This document shows positions 1 to 7,860 of a DNA stretch of 64,000 nucleotides, piece after piece (the stretch's first letter is position 1; every line of letters starts with the position of its first letter). The DNA lies in contig CAXXTQ010000001.1 of the NCBI GenBank assembly GCA_963665005.2, positions 3,024,888 to 3,088,887 of the forward strand, in the 5' to 3' direction. A program made the translations under genes and the position numbers. The notes beneath the pieces are model-generated. The model searched no databases and was not told the origin of the DNA. It saw only the letters and a list, made by a program, of their open reading frames with translations. This stretch comes from G963665005 sp963665005. GTDB taxonomy: Bacteria > Bacillota > Clostridia > Christensenellales > SZUA-584.

Positions 1-563
1 ATCTCAAGGCAGGTTTTTATATCGCTGTCCGGAATTTGAAGAGGAGTATCAAAATCGTTGTCGAAGAAAAGTGTTTCAAAGCATTTTCGGTTGCGCGCGC
101 CCGCGCTTTTTGCAACGGTTTTTTCTACAACAGACCTTTTTTCATTCGCGTACCCAAGCGGCGAAACGGCGGGAAGGTATTCGCCTTGCGGCTGCATAGC
201 TATGGCGAATGCGCCGCGCCGAAAAGTTCCCCCGAGCCAGCAAGTGCCAAGCCCCAAAGAAGTCGCATAAAGTACAGCTTTTTCAAAAGCGTACCCGAAG
301 CCTTCTAAATCTCTTTCGCCTTTTTTAACGCAACCCGCGAAAAAAATCTTTGCGCCTTTTATAAATCCGTAGGTTCCTAATTTTTTTGGCGTTGTGCCGC
401 TTTGAAGAAGCGAAAACCGTACAGCCGCGCCAAAAGGGTTGCCGGTGTTCTCTGCCAAATATTTTTTCATAGCGTCAAGTTTGTCCGGTTCTATCGGCGT
501 ATCCGAATACGTTCTTACAGATATTCTTTTTTTCATTAGACCGATTGCGCTTTGATTATTCAT
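1..563 (-). CDS. Nitroreductase-family protein (3' end outside window)
   Basis: I translated this by hand on the minus strand from ATG at 561-563, which has an AAGAAGG ribosome binding site a few bases upstream. The protein runs off the left edge of the window after about 187 codons. The N-terminus has the typical nitroreductase opening (KKRISVRTYSDTPI), and the middle has GLGTCWLGGTFRRG followed by AVSPLGYANEKR, the pattern of the TM1586-type nitroreductase family (FMN-dependent reductases, cytoplasmic). The substrate cannot be inferred. It lies 25 bp downstream of rodA on the same strand and may be co-transcribed with it. Family assignment is good; specific function is unknown. Confidence 0.75.
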   Translation of the reverse strand, partial: MNNQSAIGLMKKRISVRTYSDTPIEPDKLDAMKKYLAENTGNPFGAAVRFSLLQSGTTPKKLGTYGFIKGAKIFFAGCVKKGERDLEGFGYAFEKAVLYATSLGLGTCWLGGTFRRGAFAIAMQPQGEYLPAVSPLGYANEKRSVVEKTVAKSAGARNRKCFETLFFDNDFDTPLQIPDSDIKTCLE

Positions 564-588
564 ATTAACTACCTTCTTTTTTGTTAAC

Positions 589-1770
589 TTAAAAACTCCA
601 TCTTTGCCGTCGCATAGAGACATTGATTACAAGAGCGAAGGCTATCATATTTGTCAGAAGATTAGACCCTCCGTAGCTGAAGAACGGAAGCGGTATACCC
701 GTTATCGGCATAACGCCTATGTTCATGCCGATATTTTCAAATATATGAAACAATGTCATGGCAAGAACTCCTACGATTATAAGCGTACCAAAATCGTCCT
801 TCGCCTTTGTTGCAAGGTAAAGCGTACGTATTATCAATACTAAAAAAAGAACAATAAGCAGCAGCGCGCCGATAAAACCAACCGCCTCTGCTGTTGATGC
901 GAATATAAAATCGGTATGTTTTGCGGGGATATTGCTGAGCCGGCTTTCTCCGCCCAACGAGAACAATCCCTTGCCCGTAATCTGTCCCGACCCTGCCGCA
1001 ATCTTTGCCTGGTCTGCCTGATAAGTCATGTCTTTTATCTGCTGCTCAGTCATGCCTTCAACAGGTATCTGCAAAAATCCGTAAATTCTGTTCTTCTGCC
1101 AGTCCGCCATCAGCAGCCACGCCAAAGGTACAGCAACTCCCGCGCAGACGAATAGTCCGATGATTATTTTAAGGCTTGTTTTTGCCACAAAAAGCATAGA
1201 TATGAAAGTAAACGCGTAAACAGCCGCCGTGCCCCAGTCGGGCTGTATTATTATAAGCGCGAAAGGCAAGAGGAAAACTCCTATTATAGGGGCAACATCT
1301 TTTATTGTTTTTATGCCGCCGTCATGGCCTTTGGTTCTGTTGGAAATCATCTTCGCCATAGTAAGAATAAGCGCGATTTTCCCAAGCTCGCTCGGCTGGA
1401 ACCCCGAATCGCCTATTCGGAACCAGCCTCTTGTGCCGTTTACCTCTGTGCCTAAAAGGAATACAGCGACAAGAAGGATAATTAGTAAAACATAAGTCCA
1501 TTTATAATATTCGCCTATTGCATGATAGTCGGGCAAAAGCATAACAAACATTGCTAATATGCCGACGCCGAACCACGCAAGCTGCTGGTATACGTGGTAA
1601 AGATTAAGCTGCGATAACGCGGCTGATAATGACCCTGCTTCCTGTGTCAGCGGGTCTGACTGTGCGCTTGCAATTGCTATAAAACTAAGCAAAATAAGAA
1701 CCATGATGTTTGCAAAAAGCATCCAGTCAATATACTTGAACATTCTTTTGTCGATAAATTGCAGCTTCAA
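589..1770 (-). CDS. rodA: RodA/FtsW/SpoVE (SEDS) peptidoglycan glycosyltransferase, RodA type
   Basis: SEDS-family polytopic membrane protein of about 393 residues, which polymerises lipid II in the elongasome. Visible features are roughly ten hydrophobic segments, the motif IQPDWGTAAVYAF after mid-protein, and the C-terminal SEDS signature GIPLPFFSYGGSNLL followed by a last helix and a basic tail. I chose TTG at 1770 because AGAGGTG sits 6 bases upstream; an in-frame TTG at 1788 would place this ribosome binding site inside the gene. Presence of mreC and mreD 5 kb away supports RodA rather than FtsW, although no mreB or class B PBP gene lies in the window. SpoVE remains possible. Confidence 0.87.
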   Translation of the reverse strand: MKLQFIDKRMFKYIDWMLFANIMVLILLSFIAIASAQSDPLTQEAGSLSAALSQLNLYHVYQQLAWFGVGILAMFVMLLPDYHAIGEYYKWTYVLLIILLVAVFLLGTEVNGTRGWFRIGDSGFQPSELGKIALILTMAKMISNRTKGHDGGIKTIKDVAPIIGVFLLPFALIIIQPDWGTAAVYAFTFISMLFVAKTSLKIIIGLFVCAGVAVPLAWLLMADWQKNRIYGFLQIPVEGMTEQQIKDMTYQADQAKIAAGSGQITGKGLFSLGGESRLSNIPAKHTDFIFASTAEAVGFIGALLLIVLFLVLIIRTLYLATKAKDDFGTLIIVGVLAMTLFHIFENIGMNIGVMPITGIPLPFFSYGGSNLLTNMIAFALVINVSMRRQRWSF

Positions 1771-1809
1771 AATCGCACCTCTATGCAATCGCTTTAAATT
1801 TGTTACTAA

Positions 1810-1839
1810 AGTATAACATGAATGTTAATTTTATTTCAA
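1810..1839 (-). promoter_or_regulatory. Sigma-A type promoter of rodA
   Basis: On the minus strand TTGAAA (1839-1834) is followed after 18 bases by TATACT (1815-1810), with a TGn extension directly before the -10 box. The predicted start site lies about 30 bases upstream of the rodA start codon. Read by eye; no experimental support. Confidence 0.6.
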
Positions 1840-1933
1840 GCCCCGCGCGGCCACCTTGATTACACGGCATTTATAAGTATATTTTGGACATACGTATTTT
1901 ACCTTTTTTCTTGATTTTATAACGCATGAAACA

Positions 1934-1963
1934 TAGACAAAGCATAAGAAAAAATGATATATT
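1934..1963 (+). promoter_or_regulatory. Probable promoter of the dnaX operon
   Basis: TAGACA (1934-1939), an 18-base spacer and TATATT (1958-1963) lie immediately upstream of the AGGAGG-preceded dnaX start at 1998. This placement argues against the longer reading frame beginning at 1926, whose start codon would be upstream of the promoter. Confidence 0.5.
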
Positions 1964-1997
1964 ATATGGGCGTGAAGACTTATCGCAGGAGGAATTT

Positions 1998-3596
1998 ATG
2001 GCATATAAAGCTTTGTACCGTACCTGGCGCCCCGAACAGTTTTCAGAGGTTGTCGGGCAGGATCATATAGTAAAAGTGCTTACAGGCCAGGTTGCCGCAG
2101 GCAAAACGGCGCATGCTTATCTTTTTGCCGGCCCGCGCGGAACGGGCAAAACAAGCCTTGCGAAAATTTTCGCCAAAGCAATCAACTGCACAGACAGGCA
2201 GGGCGCTGAGCCGTGCGGAAAATGCAGCGTGTGCCTCGAGACTATGGCAGAAAACGCTGTCGATATAGTAGAGATTGACGCGGCGAGCAACAACGGCGTA
2301 GACAGCGTGCGCGATCTTCGCGACAGAGTAAATCTGCTGCCTGCGTTTTGCAGCTATAAAGTATATATAATAGACGAAGTCCACATGCTTTCAAAAGGCG
2401 CTTTTAATGCGCTTCTAAAAACGCTTGAAGAGCCTCCCGAGCATGTTATTTTTATTCTTGCTACCACAGAGCCGCATAAGCTTCCCGCAACGATACGCTC
2501 AAGATGCCAGCGGTTCGATTTTCGGCGCATACCGGCAGACGTTATTGCAAAACGACTGGCTAAAGTAGCTGAATCAGAAAAATATGTTTACGCGCAGGAC
2601 GCTCTTGATATGATTGCGCGCGCTGCCGAAGGCGGAATGAGAGACGCGCTTTCCATACTTGACCAGTGCGCAGCTTTCGGAGATATAACCGTGCAGAACG
2701 TTGCCGGCTCCCTTGGCGGCACCGATTCAGCGATGCTGCTTTCGCTTGTAGAAAGTATCAGCAGCTATGACGAGAAAAACGCTCTTATGCGATTAAGAGA
2801 GATTATTCTCTCGGGCGCCGATACGAGAACGCTTATAAAAGATTTGGCGGAGATTTTCCGTAACATGATGTGGATATGCACGGGTGCCGAGACGGCCGAC
2901 ATAGACAAGAAGCTGAAAGAATATGCATTGCTTTTCGAAAAAAACGCCTGCGTCAGAGCGCTCGATCTGCTTATAAAAAAAGAATACGAAATGCGGCAGA
3001 ACCTTCGCGCGGATATAGTGCTCGAAACGGCTGTAATGGCAATAATGTGCCCCGAGGATGATGCGCAGCCGGCATGCGCCGAGCGTATAGAAAAACTTGA
3101 AGCAAGGCTGAGCCTGCTCGAAGAAAACCGCGGCAGAGTGCTGCCCCCTAATGATACAGCGCAGTATAAAAAGCATGAGAAAAAAGAAAAGCAGGAGACC
3201 AAAAAGCCGGAGGAAAAGACGGAAAAACAAGAAGCGCCAAAGCAAAGCGAAACTGCCGAAAAGATCTCTGAAAAGTCGGATGCAGATGTACACGATGTTT
3301 GGGATAAACTATTAACGCACATGAAAAAAGAAGCATATTTTATATTTACGCATGCAAAAAAAGCGAAAGACGTACTATGTATCGGCAATATACTTGAGAT
3401 AAAATATGACAGCGCGGACGAGATAGCGGCAGATTACTTAAAAAAACCTTCCGCACAAAAAACGCTTTTGAAAATGCTCGAGAGCATCTCTGATAAACCG
3501 CTTTCTATAAGCATAATAATAGAAAAGCAGCACGCACCGTCACCGATAGACGAAGACGTGCTTAAAATGTTTGGTTCTAATATAGAAGAAATTTAA
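1998..3596 (+). CDS. dnaX: DNA polymerase III subunit gamma/tau
   Basis: Clamp-loader ATPase of the replicative polymerase, cytoplasmic. With the start at ATG 1998 (AGGAGG 7 bases upstream) the protein has 532 residues. It shows Walker A GPRGTGKT at residues 45-52, a zinc-binding set C64/C73/C76/C79 (CGKCSVC), the DEVHM Walker B box, and the sensor/SRC stretch IRSRCQRFDF. A Lys/Glu-rich linker follows domain III, then a short C-terminal tau-like domain. It opens the classical dnaX-ybaB-recR cluster of Firmicutes; ybaB begins 18 bases downstream. I looked for a programmed slippery A-run producing gamma but cannot establish one. Confidence 0.96.
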   Translation: MAYKALYRTWRPEQFSEVVGQDHIVKVLTGQVAAGKTAHAYLFAGPRGTGKTSLAKIFAKAINCTDRQGAEPCGKCSVCLETMAENAVDIVEIDAASNNGVDSVRDLRDRVNLLPAFCSYKVYIIDEVHMLSKGAFNALLKTLEEPPEHVIFILATTEPHKLPATIRSRCQRFDFRRIPADVIAKRLAKVAESEKYVYAQDALDMIARAAEGGMRDALSILDQCAAFGDITVQNVAGSLGGTDSAMLLSLVESISSYDEKNALMRLREIILSGADTRTLIKDLAEIFRNMMWICTGAETADIDKKLKEYALLFEKNACVRALDLLIKKEYEMRQNLRADIVLETAVMAIMCPEDDAQPACAERIEKLEARLSLLEENRGRVLPPNDTAQYKKHEKKEKQETKKPEEKTEKQEAPKQSETAEKISEKSDADVHDVWDKLLTHMKKEAYFIFTHAKKAKDVLCIGNILEIKYDSADEIAADYLKKPSAQKTLLKMLESISDKPLSISIIIEKQHAPSPIDEDVLKMFGSNIEEI

Positions 3597-3614
3597 AAAA
3601 GAGGAGAAAACATT

Positions 3615-3956
3615 ATGGCAAAAAGAAAATCACCGGGCGGCGGCGGAATGAATATGAATTCTATGATGGCCAAGGCACAAAAGATGCAGGCCGATATGCA
3701 GGTAGCCCAGCAGCAGGTTGAGCAGACGGAAGTTGAAGCAACGGCGGGCGGCGGCGTTGTTACCGTCCGCGCAAACGGAGCAAAAAAAATATTAAGCGTA
3801 AATATCTCGCCCGAGGCGGTAGACCCGGACGATGTCGAGATGCTTGAAGATTTAGTAACGGCGGCGGTAAACGAAGCGCTCACAAAAGCTGATGATATGA
3901 TGCAGGAAAAAATGAGCGGCATTACAGGCGGTATGAATCTTGGGGGAATGTTTTAA
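3615..3956 (+). CDS. ybaB: YbaB/EbfC nucleoid-associated protein
   Basis: Small dimeric DNA-binding protein of 113 residues. The signature is an N-terminal helix rich in Met and Gln (MMAKAQKMQADM, then QQQVEQTEVEATAGGGVVTV), a conserved beta region with NGAKKILSVNISPEAVDPDD, and a C-terminal amphipathic helix ending in a Gly/Met tail. The gene has a GAGGAG site and sits between dnaX and recR, as in most bacteria. Its stop codon TAA touches the TTG start of recR, which implies translational coupling. Confidence 0.95.
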   Translation: MAKRKSPGGGGMNMNSMMAKAQKMQADMQVAQQQVEQTEVEATAGGGVVTVRANGAKKILSVNISPEAVDPDDVEMLEDLVTAAVNEALTKADDMMQEKMSGITGGMNLGGMF

Positions 3957-4562
3957 TTGAGCCAGATTATAGAGCCTGTACTTCGATTGATAAACCAATT
4001 TTCCAAACTGCCCGGAATAGGGTATAAAACGGCGCAGCGGCTGGCGTTTTACATAATCAATCAGAGCGATGAAGAGGTTGAAGAGTTCGCCAAAGATATG
4101 TTTTATGCAAAGAAAAAAGCGGTACTCTGTCCCGTTTGCGGAAACCTTATGGAAAAAGACAAACGCTCGTGTGCGATTTGTGAAGACGAATCGCGCGATA
4201 CTGCTCTTTTGTGTGTTGTATCTAATATCAAAGACGTGCTGGCTATAGAAAAAACAAGAGAGTATAAGGGCGTATACCACGTTTTACACGGAGTTATCTC
4301 GCCCATGGATGGAATAGGACCCGACGATATCAATATTTCAGGGCTGCTCGATCGCCTTGCCAAAGAAAGCGTAGGCGAAGTTATACTTGCGACCAATCCT
4401 GATGTGCAGGGCACAGCAACAGCTGCATATATTGCGAAAACGATTCGCCCGCTTGGCGTGCGGGTAACCCGAATAGCGCATGGCGTACCCATAGGAGCAG
4501 ATTTAGAATATACAGACGAAGTAACTTTAATGCGCGCTATAGAAGGGCGAACGGAATATTAG
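3957..4562 (+). CDS. recR: Recombination mediator RecR
   Basis: RecFOR-pathway protein that loads RecA on gapped DNA. The 201-residue protein has the helix-hairpin-helix start LPGIGYKTAQRLAFYI, a C4 zinc finger (CPVC...CAIC), and the Toprim domain with LCVVSNIKDVLAIEK and ATNPDVQGTATA, ending in the Walker-A-like GVPIGADLEYTDEVTL. The start is TTG directly after the ybaB stop, with GGGGGA overlapping the ybaB end as ribosome binding site. Length and motif order are normal. Confidence 0.96.
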   Translation: MSQIIEPVLRLINQFSKLPGIGYKTAQRLAFYIINQSDEEVEEFAKDMFYAKKKAVLCPVCGNLMEKDKRSCAICEDESRDTALLCVVSNIKDVLAIEKTREYKGVYHVLHGVISPMDGIGPDDINISGLLDRLAKESVGEVILATNPDVQGTATAAYIAKTIRPLGVRVTRIAHGVPIGADLEYTDEVTLMRAIEGRTEY

Positions 4563-4642
4563 GGCCGTTTAACATAAGTGTATACATTTTCCTCTTTTAG
4601 GCAACAATATACAGCATACAAAGCCAAAGGGAGGTTTTTTAT

Positions 4643-4840
4643 ATGGCAGGGCAATCTAATGCTTTTTCTTCGCAAATAAAAAAAGCACATGCAGACTGGC
4701 AGGCGGCGGAAAATTATTTTCAAAATGTAGCCGACCCAGATCTTATCGATTTTGCGATTTATGATATACAGGCCGCAAAGAAAAAATATATTTATATGTT
4801 AAAAAAAGCAAAAGAACAGTATAAAGAAAAATCTGAATAA
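4643..4840 (+). CDS. yaaL: YaaL-like DUF2508 protein
   Basis: A 65-residue helical protein with the DUF2508 core: an N-terminal helix with DWQAAENYFQNVADP, then LIDFAIYDIQAAKKKY and a final Lys-rich helix. In Bacillus the dnaX-yaaK-recR cluster is followed by yaaL and bofA. Here the order is the same but no bofA follows. GGGAGG lies 9 bases before the ATG. Function of the family is unknown. Confidence 0.8.
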   Translation: MAGQSNAFSSQIKKAHADWQAAENYFQNVADPDLIDFAIYDIQAAKKKYIYMLKKAKEQYKEKSE

Positions 4841-4852
4841 ATTTAAATAAGA

Positions 4853-4880
4853 TTACATATTAAAAATTTCGTGTTATAAT
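4853..4880 (+). promoter_or_regulatory. Promoter of the lipoprotein gene
   Basis: TTACAT (4853-4858), a 16-base spacer and a consensus TATAAT (4875-4880) carrying a TGn extension. The predicted transcript starts about 22 bases before the ATG at 4910. Confidence 0.6.
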
Positions 4881-4909
4881 TCTTCATAAATAGATATTGG
4901 GAGTTATAC

Positions 4910-5467
4910 ATGAAAAAAGTTTATATTATTTTTATTGTTCTGTTAATGCTGTTTTTAGCGGGCTGTAACTTTATACCAGGCCAAGATTTCACATTTAACG
5001 AAAAACATATCAGCGATTTTGATAAAATAAAAGCAGAACAGATAATAGCGGGGCATGAAAAGAAAGTTGTTGAGCTAAGCGAAAAGCAAACACTTTCTAA
5101 AGATCAGTTTATAAAATACAGAGAAGAAATCGCGGAAACTCTCGGCAATGATTTCGGGTTTGAGATAGCGAATTCTTTTTTCGATCAAGCTGATATAGAA
5201 AACAGCGAGTTAAATGAGCTAAAGCGCGCATCTATAATAATATATCCGTCACTGGTCGATGATAATGTATATCTTGAAAGCTCAGAAATTGTAGAACACA
5301 TATACAAAGATGACGATCTTAGTAAAAAAACATATCTAAAGGTATCTATTTTGAGTTCAGATGAACAAATGAATGATTTTTACAGAACATATTATTTTGA
5401 AAAAAACGGCGATGACTGGCGCTTTAGCCATATTAAAGGCGTGCTTACATATTCTTATCAGATATGA
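4910..5467 (+). CDS. Predicted lipoprotein of unknown function
   Basis: The 185-residue protein starts with a short basic n-region, a hydrophobic stretch and a lipobox LAGC (Cys at about residue 19), so it should be exported and anchored to the outer face of the membrane. The mature part is rich in Asp, Glu and Lys with predicted helices near its start (FDKIKAEQIIAGHEKK) and a C-terminal beta-like segment containing YYFEKNGDDWRF, the type of ending seen in DUF4878/NTF2-like lipoproteins. I recognise no named family. It has its own promoter and a strong terminator. Confidence 0.75.
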   Translation: MKKVYIIFIVLLMLFLAGCNFIPGQDFTFNEKHISDFDKIKAEQIIAGHEKKVVELSEKQTLSKDQFIKYREEIAETLGNDFGFEIANSFFDQADIENSELNELKRASIIIYPSLVDDNVYLESSEIVEHIYKDDDLSKKTYLKVSILSSDEQMNDFYRTYYFEKNGDDWRFSHIKGVLTYSYQI

Positions 5468-5473
5468 TTTTTA

Positions 5474-5505
5474 AAAAGCGGCAAAAATAACATTTTGCCG
5501 CTTTT
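5474..5505. terminator. Bidirectional rho-independent terminator
   Basis: A 13-bp stem AAAAGCGGCAAAA / TTTTGCCGCTTTT with a 6-base loop, flanked by T runs in both directions. It sits between the convergent lipoprotein gene and folT and can serve both. Confidence 0.85.
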
Positions 5506-5515
5506 TTATTTCATA

Positions 5516-6067
5516 TTAAGTTGCCATTTTTTTATCGTCGAGTTTGTTGACCAAAGGATATAAACCCGTAATAAGCGCCATTAAAAGCGCCACGTATATG
5601 GGAAGTTCTACAAGCGCCGCAAGCGCCCTTGTCGGAATAAGCGCAATAAGCGGAACACCGTAAAAAAGCCAAATCGTCAAAGTATTCAGTATTAAGGAGC
5701 ATATGATCTGAGCAGAAACTGTGCTTCCCAGCACTTTCCAAATGCTGTTCTTCTTGGATTTTAGATAAAAAAGGCCGGCGATTACACCAAAAAGAGCCAT
5801 CGTTATAGAAAAAACGGGGTTGTACGCGCCAAACTGCGCGCCCATGAAAAAGCCTGCGGTATCTGCGATATATCCGACAATTCCACCGGCCAGCGGCCCG
5901 AAAAATATTCCGGCCAGCATTACAGGAATTGGCGTTAAAGAAATTTCTACCGTTTTAATACCGCTAAGCGGTATCTCGACAGACATAAACGCGCTGAATA
6001 CAGCGCCAAGCGCAGCCAGAAAAGACATGATGATCAGTGTTCTTAAGTTGTAATTATTATTTTTCAT
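5516..6067 (-). CDS. folT: Folate ECF transporter S component (FolT-like)
   Basis: Substrate-binding membrane subunit of an energy-coupling-factor transporter. With the start at ATG 6065-6067 the protein has 183 residues and about six hydrophobic helices. The segment PVMLAGIFFGPLAGGIVGYI followed by ADTAGFFMGAQFGAYNPVF is the characteristic S-component loop pattern (GxxxGPxxG...D...G...P.F). The reading frame continues upstream to 6238, but that part is the riboswitch leader and an AAGGAGG site lies 8 bases before 6067. The THF aptamer in the leader supports a folate substrate. The ATPase and EcfT genes are not in the window, as usual for shared-module (group II) S components. Confidence 0.85.
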   Translation of the reverse strand: MKNNNYNLRTLIIMSFLAALGAVFSAFMSVEIPLSGIKTVEISLTPIPVMLAGIFFGPLAGGIVGYIADTAGFFMGAQFGAYNPVFSITMALFGVIAGLFYLKSKKNSIWKVLGSTVSAQIICSLILNTLTIWLFYGVPLIALIPTRALAALVELPIYVALLMALITGLYPLVNKLDDKKMAT

Positions 6068-6075
6068 TAAAAAAA

Positions 6076-6123
6076 CCTCCTTCTCTTGAATTTTGGCAAA
6101 GAACCATAAAGAAGAGAAAAAGG
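6076..6123 (-). promoter_or_regulatory. Shine-Dalgarno-sequestering hairpin of folT
   Basis: On the RNA, CCUUUUUCUCUU (6123-6112) can pair with AAGAGAAGGAGG (6087-6076), giving a 12-bp helix with two G-U pairs and a 24-base loop that buries the folT ribosome binding site. It lies just downstream of the THF aptamer and is a plausible expression platform acting on translation. Confidence 0.55.
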
Positions 6124-6133
6124 CTGATCTCTT

Positions 6134-6258
6134 GCAACGGACGCGACTTTGCATCGCAGGCTTTTTTCGCCCCTCTAAAGGGAAACGAACTAACCTTTCG
6201 TCTTTGGGCGACATCCCATCCCAAAGCACTTTACGCACAAAATCTACTTTGCTTCTAT
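6134..6258 (-). ncRNA. Tetrahydrofolate (THF, folT-type) riboswitch
   Basis: Reading the minus strand from about 6258, the leader contains the conserved blocks of the THF aptamer in the right order: GTAGAT, then TGTGCGTAAAGTGC, then GGGATGGGATGTCG, then GACGAA. A paired 3' part ends in GTCGCGTCCGTTGC. The only deviation noticed is an A for U in the usual GCGUUAAGUG block. It sits directly upstream of a FolT-type S component, the classical regulon. Exact 5' and 3' limits are approximate. Confidence 0.85.
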
Positions 6259-6339
6259 CAAGTTAACGCAATTATATCAACAGCCCCTTACAAAAGCAAT
6301 CTTTTTTTAAATTGCATGTTTTTAAAAAACAATTATTTA

Positions 6340-6348
6340 TGATATAAT
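6340..6348 (+). promoter_or_regulatory. Extended -10 promoter element upstream of mreC
   Basis: TGATATAAT (TGn plus consensus TATAAT at 6343-6348) lies 33 bases upstream of the mreC ATG. No convincing -35 hexamer is present at 16-18 bases. Confidence 0.45.
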
Positions 6349-6381
6349 ACCAAAAGTCGATTGTTAGAAAAGGGGTAGTTT

Positions 6382-7233
6382 ATGCTGCCGATTTGGCGCA
6401 ACAGACCTTTAATGGTTACAATAATAATACTGGTGATTTTGCTTGTCGTTCTTATTATCACGGCAGGCGCGAACAACATGTCGGGAACAGAAAGTATTAT
6501 CGGCAGTGTTCTTTCTCCTGTTCAGCGCGCACTATATTCTGCAACAGACGCAATGGGTGATTTCTTTTCGCGGATTTTTTCCGGAACCGATATACAGGTC
6601 GAGAATCTTGAGCTTAAGGCAAAAGTCGCAGAGCTTGAAGGCCAGCTTCAAGATTATAACGAAATGAAGCAGGAAAACGATCGTTTAAAAGAGCTGCTTA
6701 ATTTTGAAGGCCAGAAAAGAGAGCTCGAATTCGTAACGGCAAGGGTAATAGGCAAAGCTCCCGGGCATTGGTTCCATATGTTCATAATAGACGCCGGTCT
6801 TTCGTCCGGCCTTAAAGTCGATATGCCGGTGGTAAACGGCGACGGACTTGTAGGAAGAGTTGTCGCAACAGGCGCAAACTGGAGCAGGGTTATGGCTATC
6901 ATAGATTCGTCGAGCGGTGTTTCGGGCATCGTAGAGCGCACAAGAGACAACGGCATACTAAGCGGAACGGCTTCTTTAGAAGAAGAAGGAGTTCTTACCA
7001 TGAGCAATCTGCCGCTTGATGCAGACCTTATGCCGGGCGACACTGTAATAACATCCGGCCTTGCACGCGTTTTCCCAAAAGGCATACCGATCGGAGAAGT
7101 CACCGAGGTAAGCAAGAGCGACGATGGTATGAGAAATCAGGCAATAGTCTCCCCCTGGGTAGATTTTAACCATCTTGAAGAGGTTATGATAATAACAACG
7201 ATACCTGTAGCCATCGAGGAGGCTCTGCAATGA
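6382..7233 (+). CDS. mreC: Rod shape-determining protein MreC
   Basis: Elongasome scaffold, single-pass membrane protein with an extracytoplasmic domain. The 283-residue protein has an N-terminal basic start, a transmembrane helix at about residues 10-30, a coiled-coil (VENLELKAKVAELEGQLQDY) around residues 74-110, and the MreC beta domain containing GLKVDMPVVNGDGLVGRV and the late GDTVITSGLARVFPKGIPIG motif. Its end overlaps mreD by 4 bases (ATGA). mreB is not adjacent. Confidence 0.95.
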   Translation: MLPIWRNRPLMVTIIILVILLVVLIITAGANNMSGTESIIGSVLSPVQRALYSATDAMGDFFSRIFSGTDIQVENLELKAKVAELEGQLQDYNEMKQENDRLKELLNFEGQKRELEFVTARVIGKAPGHWFHMFIIDAGLSSGLKVDMPVVNGDGLVGRVVATGANWSRVMAIIDSSSGVSGIVERTRDNGILSGTASLEEEGVLTMSNLPLDADLMPGDTVITSGLARVFPKGIPIGEVTEVSKSDDGMRNQAIVSPWVDFNHLEEVMIITTIPVAIEEALQ

Positions 7234-7760
7234 GATACCTCGTGCTATTTATAGTAACAATAGTCAATTTGATTTTTACGGGCGCGATTTTCCCAAATTT
7301 AAATATCGCAGGCATTGCTCCCGATTTAATAATCTGCTCAATCGCTTCCATAACTATATTAGAAAAAAATATGACGGGCGCGGCAATCGGCCTTATCTGC
7401 GGTCTTACGCTTGATCTTTTGTTTTCGGGCGCAATAGGGTTTTACGCTATCCCATACCTTGCGACCGGCGCAATTTTATATTTTGTCTGCGCAAAAATGA
7501 CTTATATCGATAATTATGTTTTGCCCTTTTTCTTTGCTATAGGCGCTTATTTTGTAAAAGAGCTTATCTTTGCTCTGCTTGTATATATGATGGGCATAAG
7601 CTATTCATTTTCGCATATGCTGATACGTTATATACTGCCCGAAACTCTTATTACAGGCATATTCATGCTGCTTATTCATTTCATTTTCATAAGGCTCTAC
7701 CGTTCAAGTTCAATGAAACTCAAAAATGCCGAAGATTTTAAAAAGTTTAATAATATGTAA
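7230..7760 (+). CDS. mreD: Rod shape-determining protein MreD
   Basis: Small polytopic membrane protein of 176 residues with about five or six hydrophobic helices, matching MreD in length and in the NIAGIAPDLIICSIA and AIGLICGLTLDLLFSGAIGF segments. It is translationally coupled to mreC through a 4-base overlap. It is the second component of the MreCD elongation complex. Confidence 0.9.
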   Translation: MRYLVLFIVTIVNLIFTGAIFPNLNIAGIAPDLIICSIASITILEKNMTGAAIGLICGLTLDLLFSGAIGFYAIPYLATGAILYFVCAKMTYIDNYVLPFFFAIGAYFVKELIFALLVYMMGISYSFSHMLIRYILPETLITGIFMLLIHFIFIRLYRSSSMKLKNAEDFKKFNNM

Positions 7761-7787
7761 AAAATATCTAAACATCAAAGCTTTTGT

Positions 7788-7816
7788 TTGATACTGCTCT
7801 GCGCAAGTGTTATAAT
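7788..7816 (+). promoter_or_regulatory. Strong sigma-A promoter of the LCP gene
   Basis: TTGATA (7788-7793), exactly 17 bases, then TATAAT (7811-7816) with a TGn extension. The transcript would start near 7823, followed by AAGGAG at 7845-7850 and the GTG start at 7861. An upstream in-frame ATG at 7825 sits at the transcription start and lacks a ribosome binding site. Confidence 0.75.
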
Positions 7817-7860
7817 CCTCTTAAGTGCGAATGATGCGCATAATAAGGAGTAAATTTGTT

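Noticed and set aside
1926..1997. 24-codon N-terminal extension of dnaX
   Set aside because: The extension overlaps the predicted promoter, lacks a ribosome binding site, and the AGGAGG-preceded ATG at 1998 gives the canonical MAYKALYRTWRP start.
1850..1997. Possible SRP (4.5S/scRNA) gene upstream of dnaX, as in some Firmicutes
   Set aside because: The 209-base gap contains no recognisable SRP Alu or domain IV motif.
2765..3388. 207-codon minus-strand frame inside dnaX
   Set aside because: Shadow of dnaX: Ser/Phe-rich composition from antisense reading of the Lys/Glu-rich linker, no ribosome binding site, no family.
6068..6238. 57-codon N-terminal extension of folT
   Set aside because: It is antisense-free leader occupied by the THF aptamer; the S-component family starts at ATG 6067 with a strong SD.
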